Shown: positions 19,130 to 26,547 of the stretch, piece after piece
Layout of the letters: each line of letters starts with the position of its first letter
How positions within the stretch are numbered: position 1 is the stretch's first letter
Assembly (NCBI GenBank): GCA_965223675.1
Contig: OZ245013.1
Span: 1,302,001-1,366,000, forward strand
Reading direction: 5' to 3'
DNA length: 64,000 bases
DNA from: JAGQKC01 sp965223675
GTDB taxonomy: Bacteria > Nitrospirota > Nitrospiria > Nitrospirales > UBA8639
Program-made: the position numbers and the translations under genes
The notes under the pieces: model-generated
The model's database searches: none
Seen by the model: the letters and a program-made list of their open reading frames with translations, nothing else
Told to the model about the DNA's origin: nothing

Positions 19130-20371
19130 TTAGGAATACACTTTGACCTCTGGAATGGGCGTTACAAATTGACCGCCCCACGTACGGATATGCGACATCT
19201 GGCTCATGACTTCGTCTTTGATGTTCCAAGGCAATATCAACACATAGTCGGGTTTTGTTTTCTCAATTCTCTCAGGATGGAAAATTGGGATATGAGTCCC
19301 AGGCAGAAAGCACCCCTGTTTCTGCGGGCTTCGATCCACCGTATAGTCAATAAAATCTTTCCCAACTCCACAGAAATTTAACAGCGTGTTACCTTTCGCC
19401 GGTGCGCCATAACTGACAACTGTCTTGCCCTGACGTTTGACAGAAATCAGAAACTCCAGCAACTGATGTTTCGTCTCCCGAACGGTGTCGGCAAACGAAA
19501 AGTATCTCGTCAATCCCAGAAACCCTTCCTCCTCCTCCCCTTTCTTGAGATTTCGTACACTATCACTCACAGAGAATTCTTCCATCGTATCATGACGTCC
19601 ATAAATCCGCAGGGAACCGCCATGAGTTGGCACTTCTTCTACGTCAAAGAGAGTTAATCCATGTTTGGCAAAAATTCTCTCAACTGTATGAAAAGAGAAA
19701 TATGAGAAATGTTCATGATAAATCGTATCAAACTGCTTTTCCTTGACCAGCCTCAGGAGATACGGAAATTCCATGGTGACAATACCGCGAGGCTTTAAAA
19801 TAATCTTGATGCCTTCCACGAAATCATTGAGGGCAGGAACATGGGCAAGGACATTATTGCCAATCAGCAAGTCTGCTTGTTTCCCCTGCGCTAGGAGTTC
19901 ACGAGCCGTGTCGGCATGAAAAAACTTTACGACCGTTGGGATGCCGTTAGCAGATGCGACCCTCGCGATATTCGCTGCCGGCTCAATCCCTAAAATCGGC
20001 ACTCCCTGTTCTTGAAAATATTGAAGCAAATAGCCATCATTACTCGCAATTTCAATGACTTGATTTTGTGAACTCAACCCAAATCGCTCCGTCATCATAT
20101 CAACATAACGTTTGGCATGCTGAAGCCACGAGTCTGAATACGAAGAAAAGTAGGCGTAGTCACCAAAAATGTCTGACGCTTTTTCAAACTCCTCCAATTG
20201 GACCAGCAAACAGTTTCCACAGATGTATACATGGAGTGGATAAAACGGCTCCATTCTATTGCGTTGGTCACTGGGAATATAAGAGTTTGCTAGTGGCGAC
20301 ATTCCCAAATCAACAAACGTATGTTCTAGCGGATCTTGACAGAAACGGCAACGGCTCAATGTAGCTTTCAT
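19130..20371 (-). CDS. NDP-sugar C-methyltransferase (TylCIII/NovU type)
   Basis: A 413-residue three-domain enzyme. The N-terminal zinc domain has CRFCQ and later CGNC. The SAM domain carries VIEIASNDGYLLQYF, ILGIEPAANIA and IGNNVLAHVPALNDFV. ITMEF-like TMEFPYLL and IYHEHFSYFS contain the catalytic Tyr-His-Glu-His stretch of sugar 3-C-methyltransferases. The C-terminal domain shows GKTVVSYGAPAKGNTLLN and FIDYTVDRSPQKQG, which is diagnostic. It probably adds a branch methyl to a 4-keto-deoxy sugar nucleotide. It ends 18 bp before the DUF4910 start and belongs with the rfbF/rfbC-like genes upstream. Confidence 0.9.
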   Translation of the reverse strand: MKATLSRCRFCQDPLEHTFVDLGMSPLANSYIPSDQRNRMEPFYPLHVYICGNCLLVQLEEFEKASDIFGDYAYFSSYSDSWLQHAKRYVDMMTERFGLSSQNQVIEIASNDGYLLQYFQEQGVPILGIEPAANIARVASANGIPTVVKFFHADTARELLAQGKQADLLIGNNVLAHVPALNDFVEGIKIILKPRGIVTMEFPYLLRLVKEKQFDTIYHEHFSYFSFHTVERIFAKHGLTLFDVEEVPTHGGSLRIYGRHDTMEEFSVSDSVRNLKKGEEEEGFLGLTRYFSFADTVRETKHQLLEFLISVKRQGKTVVSYGAPAKGNTLLNFCGVGKDFIDYTVDRSPQKQGCFLPGTHIPIFHPERIEKTKPDYVLILPWNIKDEVMSQMSHIRTWGGQFVTPIPEVKVYS

Positions 20372-20510
20372 CGCTCAAGACTCCCAATCAGAAATGAGCT
20401 TTGGCTCGACACCCAATTGTAACTACCATGTAATCCAATATTTCCTCTTATTTTGGCCACACATCAACCCACATATCGAAAGCCAAATTATGGCCATTCA
20501 CATTGGTTGC

Positions 20511-21305
20511 TCACATACTCTGCAAAAAACGCCCAGCCTTGACTAACCCTTCCGGAGTCCCAATATCAAGAAATGGACGATCAGAAACCCGGAATCCGTA
20601 AATTCTCAGGCCTTGTTCAAGCGATGCCTGCATGACCTCACTTAAGGACAATTCAAAGTCAAGATCACCCTGCACTTTGAGTGGAACGAGAAAATCATGC
20701 AAAAACTTTGTAAACCTGAATGTCCATACAGCAATTCCCCATGTATACGACTGTGGTGACGACGATGAACGTGGGACAATCCTGGACACCCAACTATCTT
20801 CTCGAACATTCACGAGATCCGGGCGGCAGACGTCGCCGCTAGGAAATAGCCCAAGTACGATGTCAGCCTGGGTGATTACCTGGTTTCGGAGCAAAGCCAC
20901 AAAAGCCTCTCGCTCAGCAAACAAGATGTCAGGAAATCCAAAAACGACGGTTTTGTTTTCAACAAATGAAAACGCCTGATCAAGTGTAAACGGCACTCCA
21001 TTGGGATTACTCATGATCAAATAGCCCAGATCCATCCCAAAACCTGAGCCATCACCAAAGTACTGCGGGATATCCCACTTCCCCTTTCGTAACACGATGA
21101 ATGTGCGCATCACCTGTGCAAACGAAAATTTCTCCAGAAGATACTGCCCGGCAACTTTTGCTCTTCGGGCTCCATCCTGTGTCAGCTCTTTTAACTCAAC
21201 TGGATAGATTTCCTTACTGCATGGGGATGGAGAAAGACGCAGAGCTTGACCTGCAGCAGGGATGAGACCAATCACGTTTGTTGGATATTCGCCAGCCTCG
21301 CCCAA
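20511..21305 (-). CDS. Divergent sugar nucleotidyltransferase-like protein
   Basis: A 264-residue protein with a nucleotidyltransferase fold: IGLIPAAGQALRLSPSPCSK matches the start of RfbA-type enzymes but lacks the usual GxGTR. VVFGFPDILFAE stands where the metal-binding D is expected, and FLDIGTPEGLVKAGRF is the typical C-terminal G-T-P-E-x-L segment. It could make an NDP-sugar or be a divergent, possibly regulatory, relative. The start is a TTG at 21305 with a strong GGAGG nine bases upstream, better than the internal GTG at 21275. It is 41 bp downstream of the rfbC-like gene. Confidence 0.72.
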   Translation of the reverse strand: MGEAGEYPTNVIGLIPAAGQALRLSPSPCSKEIYPVELKELTQDGARRAKVAGQYLLEKFSFAQVMRTFIVLRKGKWDIPQYFGDGSGFGMDLGYLIMSNPNGVPFTLDQAFSFVENKTVVFGFPDILFAEREAFVALLRNQVITQADIVLGLFPSGDVCRPDLVNVREDSWVSRIVPRSSSSPQSYTWGIAVWTFRFTKFLHDFLVPLKVQGDLDFELSLSEVMQASLEQGLRIYGFRVSDRPFLDIGTPEGLVKAGRFLQSM

Positions 21306-21345
21306 CTTATTCGTCCTCCAAACACTGCCAACATTCTAGAATTCG

Positions 21346-21900
21346 CTAAGTAAACCACGGAGGCTGCTGTTGGTGATATGATGGCCAACTTTGATCTTTG
21401 GCAGAAATAGTTCGCTTGTCTTCTTCAGGCCACTCAATCTGAAAGACTGGATCATTCCAACATACTCCACGAGCCGATTCTGCACAGAAAGCGTCTGAGA
21501 TAAAATATAAAACTTCGCTGTTGTTTTCTAATGTTTGAAACCCATGAGCAAATCCCTTTGGAATATACAGCATTTTACGGTTTTCCGAGGAAAGTATGAC
21601 TCCTGTCCATTTCCGAAAGGTTGGTGAAGATGCACGGAGATCGATGATCACATCAAAGATGCGGCCCCTTGTACAACGGACGAGTTTCGTTTCCGCATGC
21701 GGAGGAACTTGAAAATGCATCCCTCGAATCGTTCCTTTTTTATAGTTGAACGACACACTACATTGCGAAAGGTTCACGTCCAAGCCATGGGTGAGAAATT
21801 CTTCTTTGCACCACGTCCTGGCAAAAAACCCTCGTTCGTCTCCGATTTCCTCAAGTTCAAGCACCATCGCACCCATAAGTGACGTTTCCTGATAGATCAA
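21346..21900 (-). CDS. rfbC: dTDP-4-dehydrorhamnose 3,5-epimerase-like protein (RfbC family)
   Basis: A cupin epimerase of about 184 residues. The body fits RfbC: IGDERGFFARTWCKEEF, CSVSFNYKKGTIRGMHFQ (catalytic His in RGMH), LVRCTRGRIFDVIIDLR, and MLYIPKGFAHGFQTLE. I chose a TTG at 21900, preceded by GGGGA, because MIYQETSLMGAMVLELEE then aligns with the start of normal RfbC proteins; a TTG at 21936 would add 12 residues. In this context it may act on a CDP- or dTDP-linked 4-keto sugar, since no rmlA, rmlB or rmlD is visible. Confidence 0.87.
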   Translation of the reverse strand: MIYQETSLMGAMVLELEEIGDERGFFARTWCKEEFLTHGLDVNLSQCSVSFNYKKGTIRGMHFQVPPHAETKLVRCTRGRIFDVIIDLRASSPTFRKWTGVILSSENRKMLYIPKGFAHGFQTLENNSEVLYFISDAFCAESARGVCWNDPVFQIEWPEEDKRTISAKDQSWPSYHQQQPPWFT

Positions 21901-21978
21901 ATTTTCAGCATCCCCGTAGTTTGTATGACACCACAATTGTTATGAACGCATCCGGTCTATCTTACAATTCAATGTTTC

Positions 21979-22752
21979 TCAAGGCCATACTTTCCACTTT
22001 GCCTGTCCAGTATTCCATAATTCTTCCAACATCGTCTTTTCTTTCAGTGTATCCATACATGACCAAAACCCCTGATGCTTGAACCCCATGAGCTGTCCAT
22101 CATAAGCTAACTGTTCGACGGGCTCTCGTTCCCAGATTGTTTCATCACCAGCTATATAGTCGATCACGCCAGGATGTAGCACGAAAAACCCGCCATTAAT
22201 CCATCCTTCATCACCAATCACTTTTTCATTGAAGCTGGTGACTGAACTTCCATCAAACACCATTCTGCCAAATCGGGCCGGAGCATGAACCGTCGTCACG
22301 GTTGCGAGTTTTCCATGCGATTGATGAAATTTCAGCAAGGCTTGAATATCGAGATCCGCCACTCCATCTCCATAGGTAAACATAAAGGGCTCGTCCTCAG
22401 TTAGCCATGCCTTCAATCGCTTCAAACGACCGCCCGTTAAGGTATGCAGACCCGTATCGACTAAGTGAACCTTCCAGTTTGTTTGATTTCCATCATGGAT
22501 CGTCGTTTTTCCAGTTCCCAAATCAATTGAAATATCATTATCGTTCGCGTAATAATTAATAAAATACTCCTTGATATACTGTCCCTTGTATCCTAATGCA
22601 ATAATAAATTCCTCAATCCCATGCGCGGCATAGATATTCATAATATGCCAAAGAATAGGCTTTCCTCCAATTTCAACCATGGGTTTCGGTCGGACCACCG
22701 TCTCTTCCATTAACCGCGAACCCAAACCCCCTGCTAGGATCACTGCTTTCAT
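21979..22752 (-). CDS. rfbF: Glucose-1-phosphate cytidylyltransferase
   Basis: A 257-residue protein, full length for RfbF. MKAVILAGGLGSRLMEETVV then RPKPMVEIGGKPILWHIM is the nucleotide-binding loop with the E-E-T and K-P signatures of the cytidylyl group. FTYGDGVADLDI carries the metal-binding Asp, ATVTTVHAPARFG and WINGGFFVLHPGVIDYI follow the family order. It makes CDP-glucose from CTP and glucose-1-phosphate, the first step to CDP-3,6-dideoxy and branched sugars. The start is an ATG with GGGGAG five bases upstream. The next enzyme of the pathway, CDP-glucose 4,6-dehydratase, is not in this window. Confidence 0.94.
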   Translation of the reverse strand: MKAVILAGGLGSRLMEETVVRPKPMVEIGGKPILWHIMNIYAAHGIEEFIIALGYKGQYIKEYFINYYANDNDISIDLGTGKTTIHDGNQTNWKVHLVDTGLHTLTGGRLKRLKAWLTEDEPFMFTYGDGVADLDIQALLKFHQSHGKLATVTTVHAPARFGRMVFDGSSVTSFNEKVIGDEGWINGGFFVLHPGVIDYIAGDETIWEREPVEQLAYDGQLMGFKHQGFWSCMDTLKEKTMLEELWNTGQAKWKVWP

Positions 22753-22830
22753 AACGCTCCCCGTTTAAAGTTACCGTTCATGATGGTTGCCTATCGGTCC
22801 ACGGTCGTTCAGCAATGCTAAGAGGAATTT

Positions 22831-23628
22831 CTAAACTCCGAGAAACTGCTTGAGGCGTGCAACCCGAGACGGCTGGCCTCTGCGTTTCGGTGGCAGTGCC
22901 GGCATCACCACCATATTGATTGAAAGCAACCGACCTGGGGGGACACTGGCAGATGACGAAGGGGATTCTTGAAAAAACGTCTCTTGTGCTGGCCACGTCC
23001 AATTGTCGTACCATGTCCATGTATCTGTTCGTTCATAGACATCCTGAATGGTCTGCGCAATTGAGGGATCGGATGGCCACGTTCCCACTTCCTGTCGATC
23101 GGCAAGGATTGACGTCAAGTGTACCGTTCTCGTACTGCAATAGTTCGAATACAGTAGCCCGAACCCCATATCTTTCTGAAGGTCTTGAATCACACGATAC
23201 ACCTGCACGTGCTCTTCATGTCCGTATTCTCCCCACGGGTTGTGTGTGAAGACGTGATCATAACCCGAAAGCTGCGAGGCCAATTTCGATTTCAGGTGAA
23301 CGTAGTTCTCTTGATACTGCGCAATGAACCGCGGCTCGACATCCCGATCATCCGTAAATTCTATCCCAAACTGGGAGAACTGCGGGCTATCGAAATTACG
23401 AGGGCGCGAAAGACCTAACGACACGATTTCCAGACAAGACATTTTGTCTTGAAGCGGATAGTTATCGAGTACTGCTCTTCGTTGTTCACCGAACGGAGGA
23501 TTGACGAGTTCTCCAAGATAACACAAAATGATGTGGTCAACGTGGGTGAGGATCGAGCTAAACCATAGAATCTCATCATCAGGATGCGCCACAACCAGAA
23601 TCGATTTTCCAAGTACGTCCATATTCAT
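22831..23628 (-). CDS. PIG-L family deacetylase
   Basis: A 265-residue protein. Residues 14-19 read AHPDDE, the zinc-binding and catalytic motif of PIG-L/LmbE deacetylases, and EYGHEEHVQVYR contains the third metal ligand (H-x-x-H). These enzymes remove acetyl groups from GlcNAc-type sugars, free or glycan-linked. Lacking a signal peptide, it probably works in the cytoplasm on a sugar intermediate. It lies 17 bp after the downstream-named methyltransferase gene at 23646 on the same strand and 78 bp before rfbF, so it is part of the same operon. Confidence 0.88.
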   Translation of the reverse strand: MNMDVLGKSILVVAHPDDEILWFSSILTHVDHIILCYLGELVNPPFGEQRRAVLDNYPLQDKMSCLEIVSLGLSRPRNFDSPQFSQFGIEFTDDRDVEPRFIAQYQENYVHLKSKLASQLSGYDHVFTHNPWGEYGHEEHVQVYRVIQDLQKDMGFGLLYSNYCSTRTVHLTSILADRQEVGTWPSDPSIAQTIQDVYERTDTWTWYDNWTWPAQETFFQESPSSSASVPPGRLLSINMVVMPALPPKRRGQPSRVARLKQFLGV

Positions 23629-23645
23629 AAAGCATTACCTAACCG

Positions 23646-24323
23646 CTAATGCCCATCGCTACGTCGTGGACTTTTTTGATAGAAGTTAAACACATACTGA
23701 TACTTTGGAACCGTGGTATGGCTCGTCGCTTTGAACGGCGGAAATTCGAACGGAGTGAACTGCCGAAGACTCTCCGATTCTTCAAGGGGAAAGGTGAGAA
23801 GATCGGGCGACCCACCCCAGCCCAGCACAAACGTTCCACCTAGAGTCATGCACTCAAAACAGGCGCCAAACGCTTTTTCGACCGCTTCGCGATCATTGAT
23901 GCCATGCCCGAGCACGCCGTTGCAAATGATGACATCAAAATGTTCCGGTTTGAAATACTGACGCAGGTTCTCAAGGACGTCAACAATGTGATGCTTCGCC
24001 CCATAGGACTTCTGATTCGGATCTGGATCGATCGTCCAATATTCTTGATAGTGTCGGAACCATTTTTCGTAATGTTTGGTGTACCAATCACTCCCAACAA
24101 ATAACAGACGCAACTTTGCGTTCTTCTCCATATAGTACGGGAGGATCGTTTCCTCTAGCACCGAGCGAGCCGGGCTGTGAAACCGGGCAGGTATTCCCAG
24201 TTTGGTTTTGATCGCAATCGCGGTCGGATCGCTCATCCACCATGTTTCAGCATCCCGAACATGACGTTTCACAAGCCCCTTAATCCTGTTGACGATGCTC
24301 ACAGTGTCACCATCCTTCTTCAT
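23646..24323 (-). CDS. Putative SAM-dependent methyltransferase
   Basis: About 225 residues from the ATG at 24323 (MKKDGDTVSIVNRIKGL); an in-frame TTG at 24371 gives 16 more. A Rossmann-like core is visible: LRLLFVGSDWYTKHYEKWF (loose motif I), YWTIDPDPNQKSYGAKHHIV, FDVIICNGVLGHGIND and FECMTLGGTFVLGWG. The pattern is that of Methyltransf_11/23, though the glycine loop is degenerate. Function and substrate are unknown; a glycan- or peptide-modifying role is guessed from the neighbours (PIG-L deacetylase, ATP-grasp-like, sulfotransferase). Confidence 0.65.
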   Translation of the reverse strand: MKKDGDTVSIVNRIKGLVKRHVRDAETWWMSDPTAIAIKTKLGIPARFHSPARSVLEETILPYYMEKNAKLRLLFVGSDWYTKHYEKWFRHYQEYWTIDPDPNQKSYGAKHHIVDVLENLRQYFKPEHFDVIICNGVLGHGINDREAVEKAFGACFECMTLGGTFVLGWGGSPDLLTFPLEESESLRQFTPFEFPPFKATSHTTVPKYQYVFNFYQKSPRRSDGH

Positions 24324-24471
24324 CCCGCCGATTGTGATTCGTCGGAACGCGACACGCCGTCCCAACCACAATCATAGCTCTCAATCGGCCTTTCCTTGTT
24401 TCCGCAATCCTCCATCCTTATTCGGTACACCAGACCGTGCCACACCGCCACGTTCCATCAATAGCAGAGGA

Positions 24472-25425
24472 CTATGCGGAGATGAACCGCTCCTCAAAAG
24501 CTTTTGCTAAACGTACAATCGCTAACTGTGAGTACTGGCTACTCAACGGAGAGGGGGGACCAGCAGGATCGTTATTCACATCAACGATATAAATCCGCTG
24601 TTGATCGCGATCGCGTAGAACATCAATTTCGCCGTAATCCAGACCCATGTTTCGGCAAAACATGAGAATGGCCTCTATCTCCCCGTCAGATAGCACGTCA
24701 CACACCTCCGCCATCACGATTTTGGTATTAATATGGCTTCGATCAACGAGGCGATCAAGCACAGGGCGATACTTCAGGTAAACGAAAGGAATCGCATCCT
24801 TAAACACGGGAACCCTGATATCTTCGACGAGGCCTGCTTCGACTTCATTATTGATCAACCGTTCGTAGACAAATCCATCCCGACGGTCAGAAGTCGGACA
24901 ATCGATTATTTTTCCCTCATGGAGCCCGTTCCAGTTCGACTTCATCACGCACTTCCCTATGTGCATAGAAGGGTCAACGGAAAGGGAGTACCCAAACGTT
25001 TCCAGAAAAACGGCACTCACTCGCTCCTTACTAACATCGTGGCAATCCATATTCACGATCGGCACGTGTGGACGAGAACGAGCAATCTTTTCGAGTTCCT
25101 GTTCCGGTGGTAAAAAAGGGTCTCCCGTTCCTACGGTATTCCGCCATTTAACCGCTATGTCACACATTGCGGTTGGATCAGTGGTCAAATGAAATCCTAG
25201 ACACATAAAAATCTTGTAGATCACAAAAAAGTGTTGTGGTAGATCAGGGAAGAATAGGACGTTCTTACGATTGAAGAATAACGTGACGCACGATTGAATG
25301 AATACCGTGGCGCGGGTCAACGGATCTGTGCGTTCGGTTATGGCCAGACGATACCGAAAGATTTCCCGGAAGTATCCGGAGACTCGCCGAGCCCGACCGA
25401 TATGACTTGCAAAGCTGAGCGCCAT
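24472..25425 (-). CDS. ATP-grasp-like protein of unknown function
   Basis: A 317-residue protein. The C-terminal third reads MGLDYGEIDVLRDRDQQRIY then IVDVNNDPAGPP, an arrangement (acidic strand, basic loop, D-V-N-x-x-P) typical of the metal-binding end of ATP-grasp ligases such as glycan- or peptide-modifying members. The middle has KSNWNGLHEGKI and FVYERLINNEV, fitting the ATP lysine and hinge. The N-terminus is unassigned. If active it would join a carboxylate to an amine or thiol using ATP. It sits between a methyltransferase and a sulfotransferase, so decoration of the glycan is possible. I did not recognise a named family. Confidence 0.6.
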   Translation of the reverse strand: MALSFASHIGRARRVSGYFREIFRYRLAITERTDPLTRATVFIQSCVTLFFNRKNVLFFPDLPQHFFVIYKIFMCLGFHLTTDPTAMCDIAVKWRNTVGTGDPFLPPEQELEKIARSRPHVPIVNMDCHDVSKERVSAVFLETFGYSLSVDPSMHIGKCVMKSNWNGLHEGKIIDCPTSDRRDGFVYERLINNEVEAGLVEDIRVPVFKDAIPFVYLKYRPVLDRLVDRSHINTKIVMAEVCDVLSDGEIEAILMFCRNMGLDYGEIDVLRDRDQQRIYIVDVNNDPAGPPSPLSSQYSQLAIVRLAKAFEERFISA

Positions 25426-25597
25426 AGGTCAACGCTCCAACAAAACCCATACTGTGTATCCGCGATATGCATGCTCGCATACGCGTCGATCTTCGTTAAG
25501 CATTGGCCGCTCTCACAGCCAACACTTCACATAACACTGTCGCCATCCCTAACAGGTCGAAACGAGACGCTGCCTTGCATTCCTGATTCATGACTGC

Positions 25598-26464
25598 TTA
25601 CACAGGAAGATAGTGGAACCGCTTCATGATGCCTTGAAAAGCGGATTCAATTTTCTGAATTGCCTCTTTCGACATTTCATCCTTCCAACCATCAACGACA
25701 CCTTTTCTAACAAAAAAACCCTTCTGTTCCTTTTCTTCGCCTTGTTCGTCCGGGTAAGATTCCGCGCCATACTTCTTTTCTACTTGGCGCATGCTTTCAA
25801 AACCACCCCGCTCCACAGCATTTGACAGCGATTCCTGGGTGTAGGGTATTTCGCAGAAGTCGAGGACCGCCTGAAAGGCAGCTCGGCGATCCTGAATCAG
25901 ATCCTCATATCGGACAATCATGACGCGTTGATGTGTCACCCGATCAGACCATTCCTGGACTTGCGTATCCCAACCGACCAACCATGGGTCCCACCGACGA
26001 ATGCATCCATGTTCCACGATCTCATCAATAAACTCTTCGAGCGTTCCGTGATCGTCACGGTTCGTATGGAGCCAATGATGATAGTAGGATAGTAGGACCG
26101 CTCGTGGATCACGTACGATATAGAGCGTTCGAGGATAGTCGTCGGGAAACATGGGTCCCTCATTTCGAAAGACCCTAGGGGAACTAAGTTGTCCCCACTC
26201 ACTGACCTTTTCATCGGCGGTGTGGATAGTCGGAACGAACTGGGACACGTTCTTTAAGTTCACTGCATCGTGATTCTCTCCCTGTAGGACAATGCCAAGC
26301 ATATAGGCCAGCCAGGTGTTGCCCGACTTGGGATGACCGACCAGGAAGGTATCAGTCTGTCGCAGTCCACTTAAGAACTTCTTGCGCCTCCTCGCACGTT
26401 GGCGCCGCGCACGGATGTCGTCCTTAATGAACGCTGGAATCGCTGCTTTAATAAGTTCTTTCAT
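25598..26464 (-). CDS. PAPS-dependent sulfotransferase
   Basis: A 288-residue protein with the sulfotransferase domain. Residues 43-51 (GHPKSGNTW) are the 5'-phosphosulfate loop and YIVRDPRAVLLSYYHHW is the 3'-phosphate-binding motif. EWNSD-like WSDRVTHQRVMIVRYEDLIQ is the usual conserved R-Y-E-D-L element. GFFVRKGVVDGWKDEMS is the C-terminal R-K-G-x-x-G-x-W-K PAPS motif. It probably transfers sulfate to a hydroxyl of the surface glycan or a lipid carrier. A basic N-terminus (RARRQRARRRKK) is unusual and might contact membrane or nucleic acid. It lies 84 bp after the MFS fusion gene. Confidence 0.92.
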   Translation of the reverse strand: MKELIKAAIPAFIKDDIRARRQRARRRKKFLSGLRQTDTFLVGHPKSGNTWLAYMLGIVLQGENHDAVNLKNVSQFVPTIHTADEKVSEWGQLSSPRVFRNEGPMFPDDYPRTLYIVRDPRAVLLSYYHHWLHTNRDDHGTLEEFIDEIVEHGCIRRWDPWLVGWDTQVQEWSDRVTHQRVMIVRYEDLIQDRRAAFQAVLDFCEIPYTQESLSNAVERGGFESMRQVEKKYGAESYPDEQGEEKEQKGFFVRKGVVDGWKDEMSKEAIQKIESAFQGIMKRFHYLPV

Positions 26465-26547
26465 AGTAGGCTCTCACAACTATGGGTAGCAATCATTCTG
26501 AGACTTTCGCATCACACCGTTGATCGTTGTGCTGATCTCCTAAGAGT

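Noticed and set aside
19113..19229. Longer N-terminus of the DUF4910 protein
   Set aside because: It would overlap the C-methyltransferase gene by about 100 bp and is not family-like.
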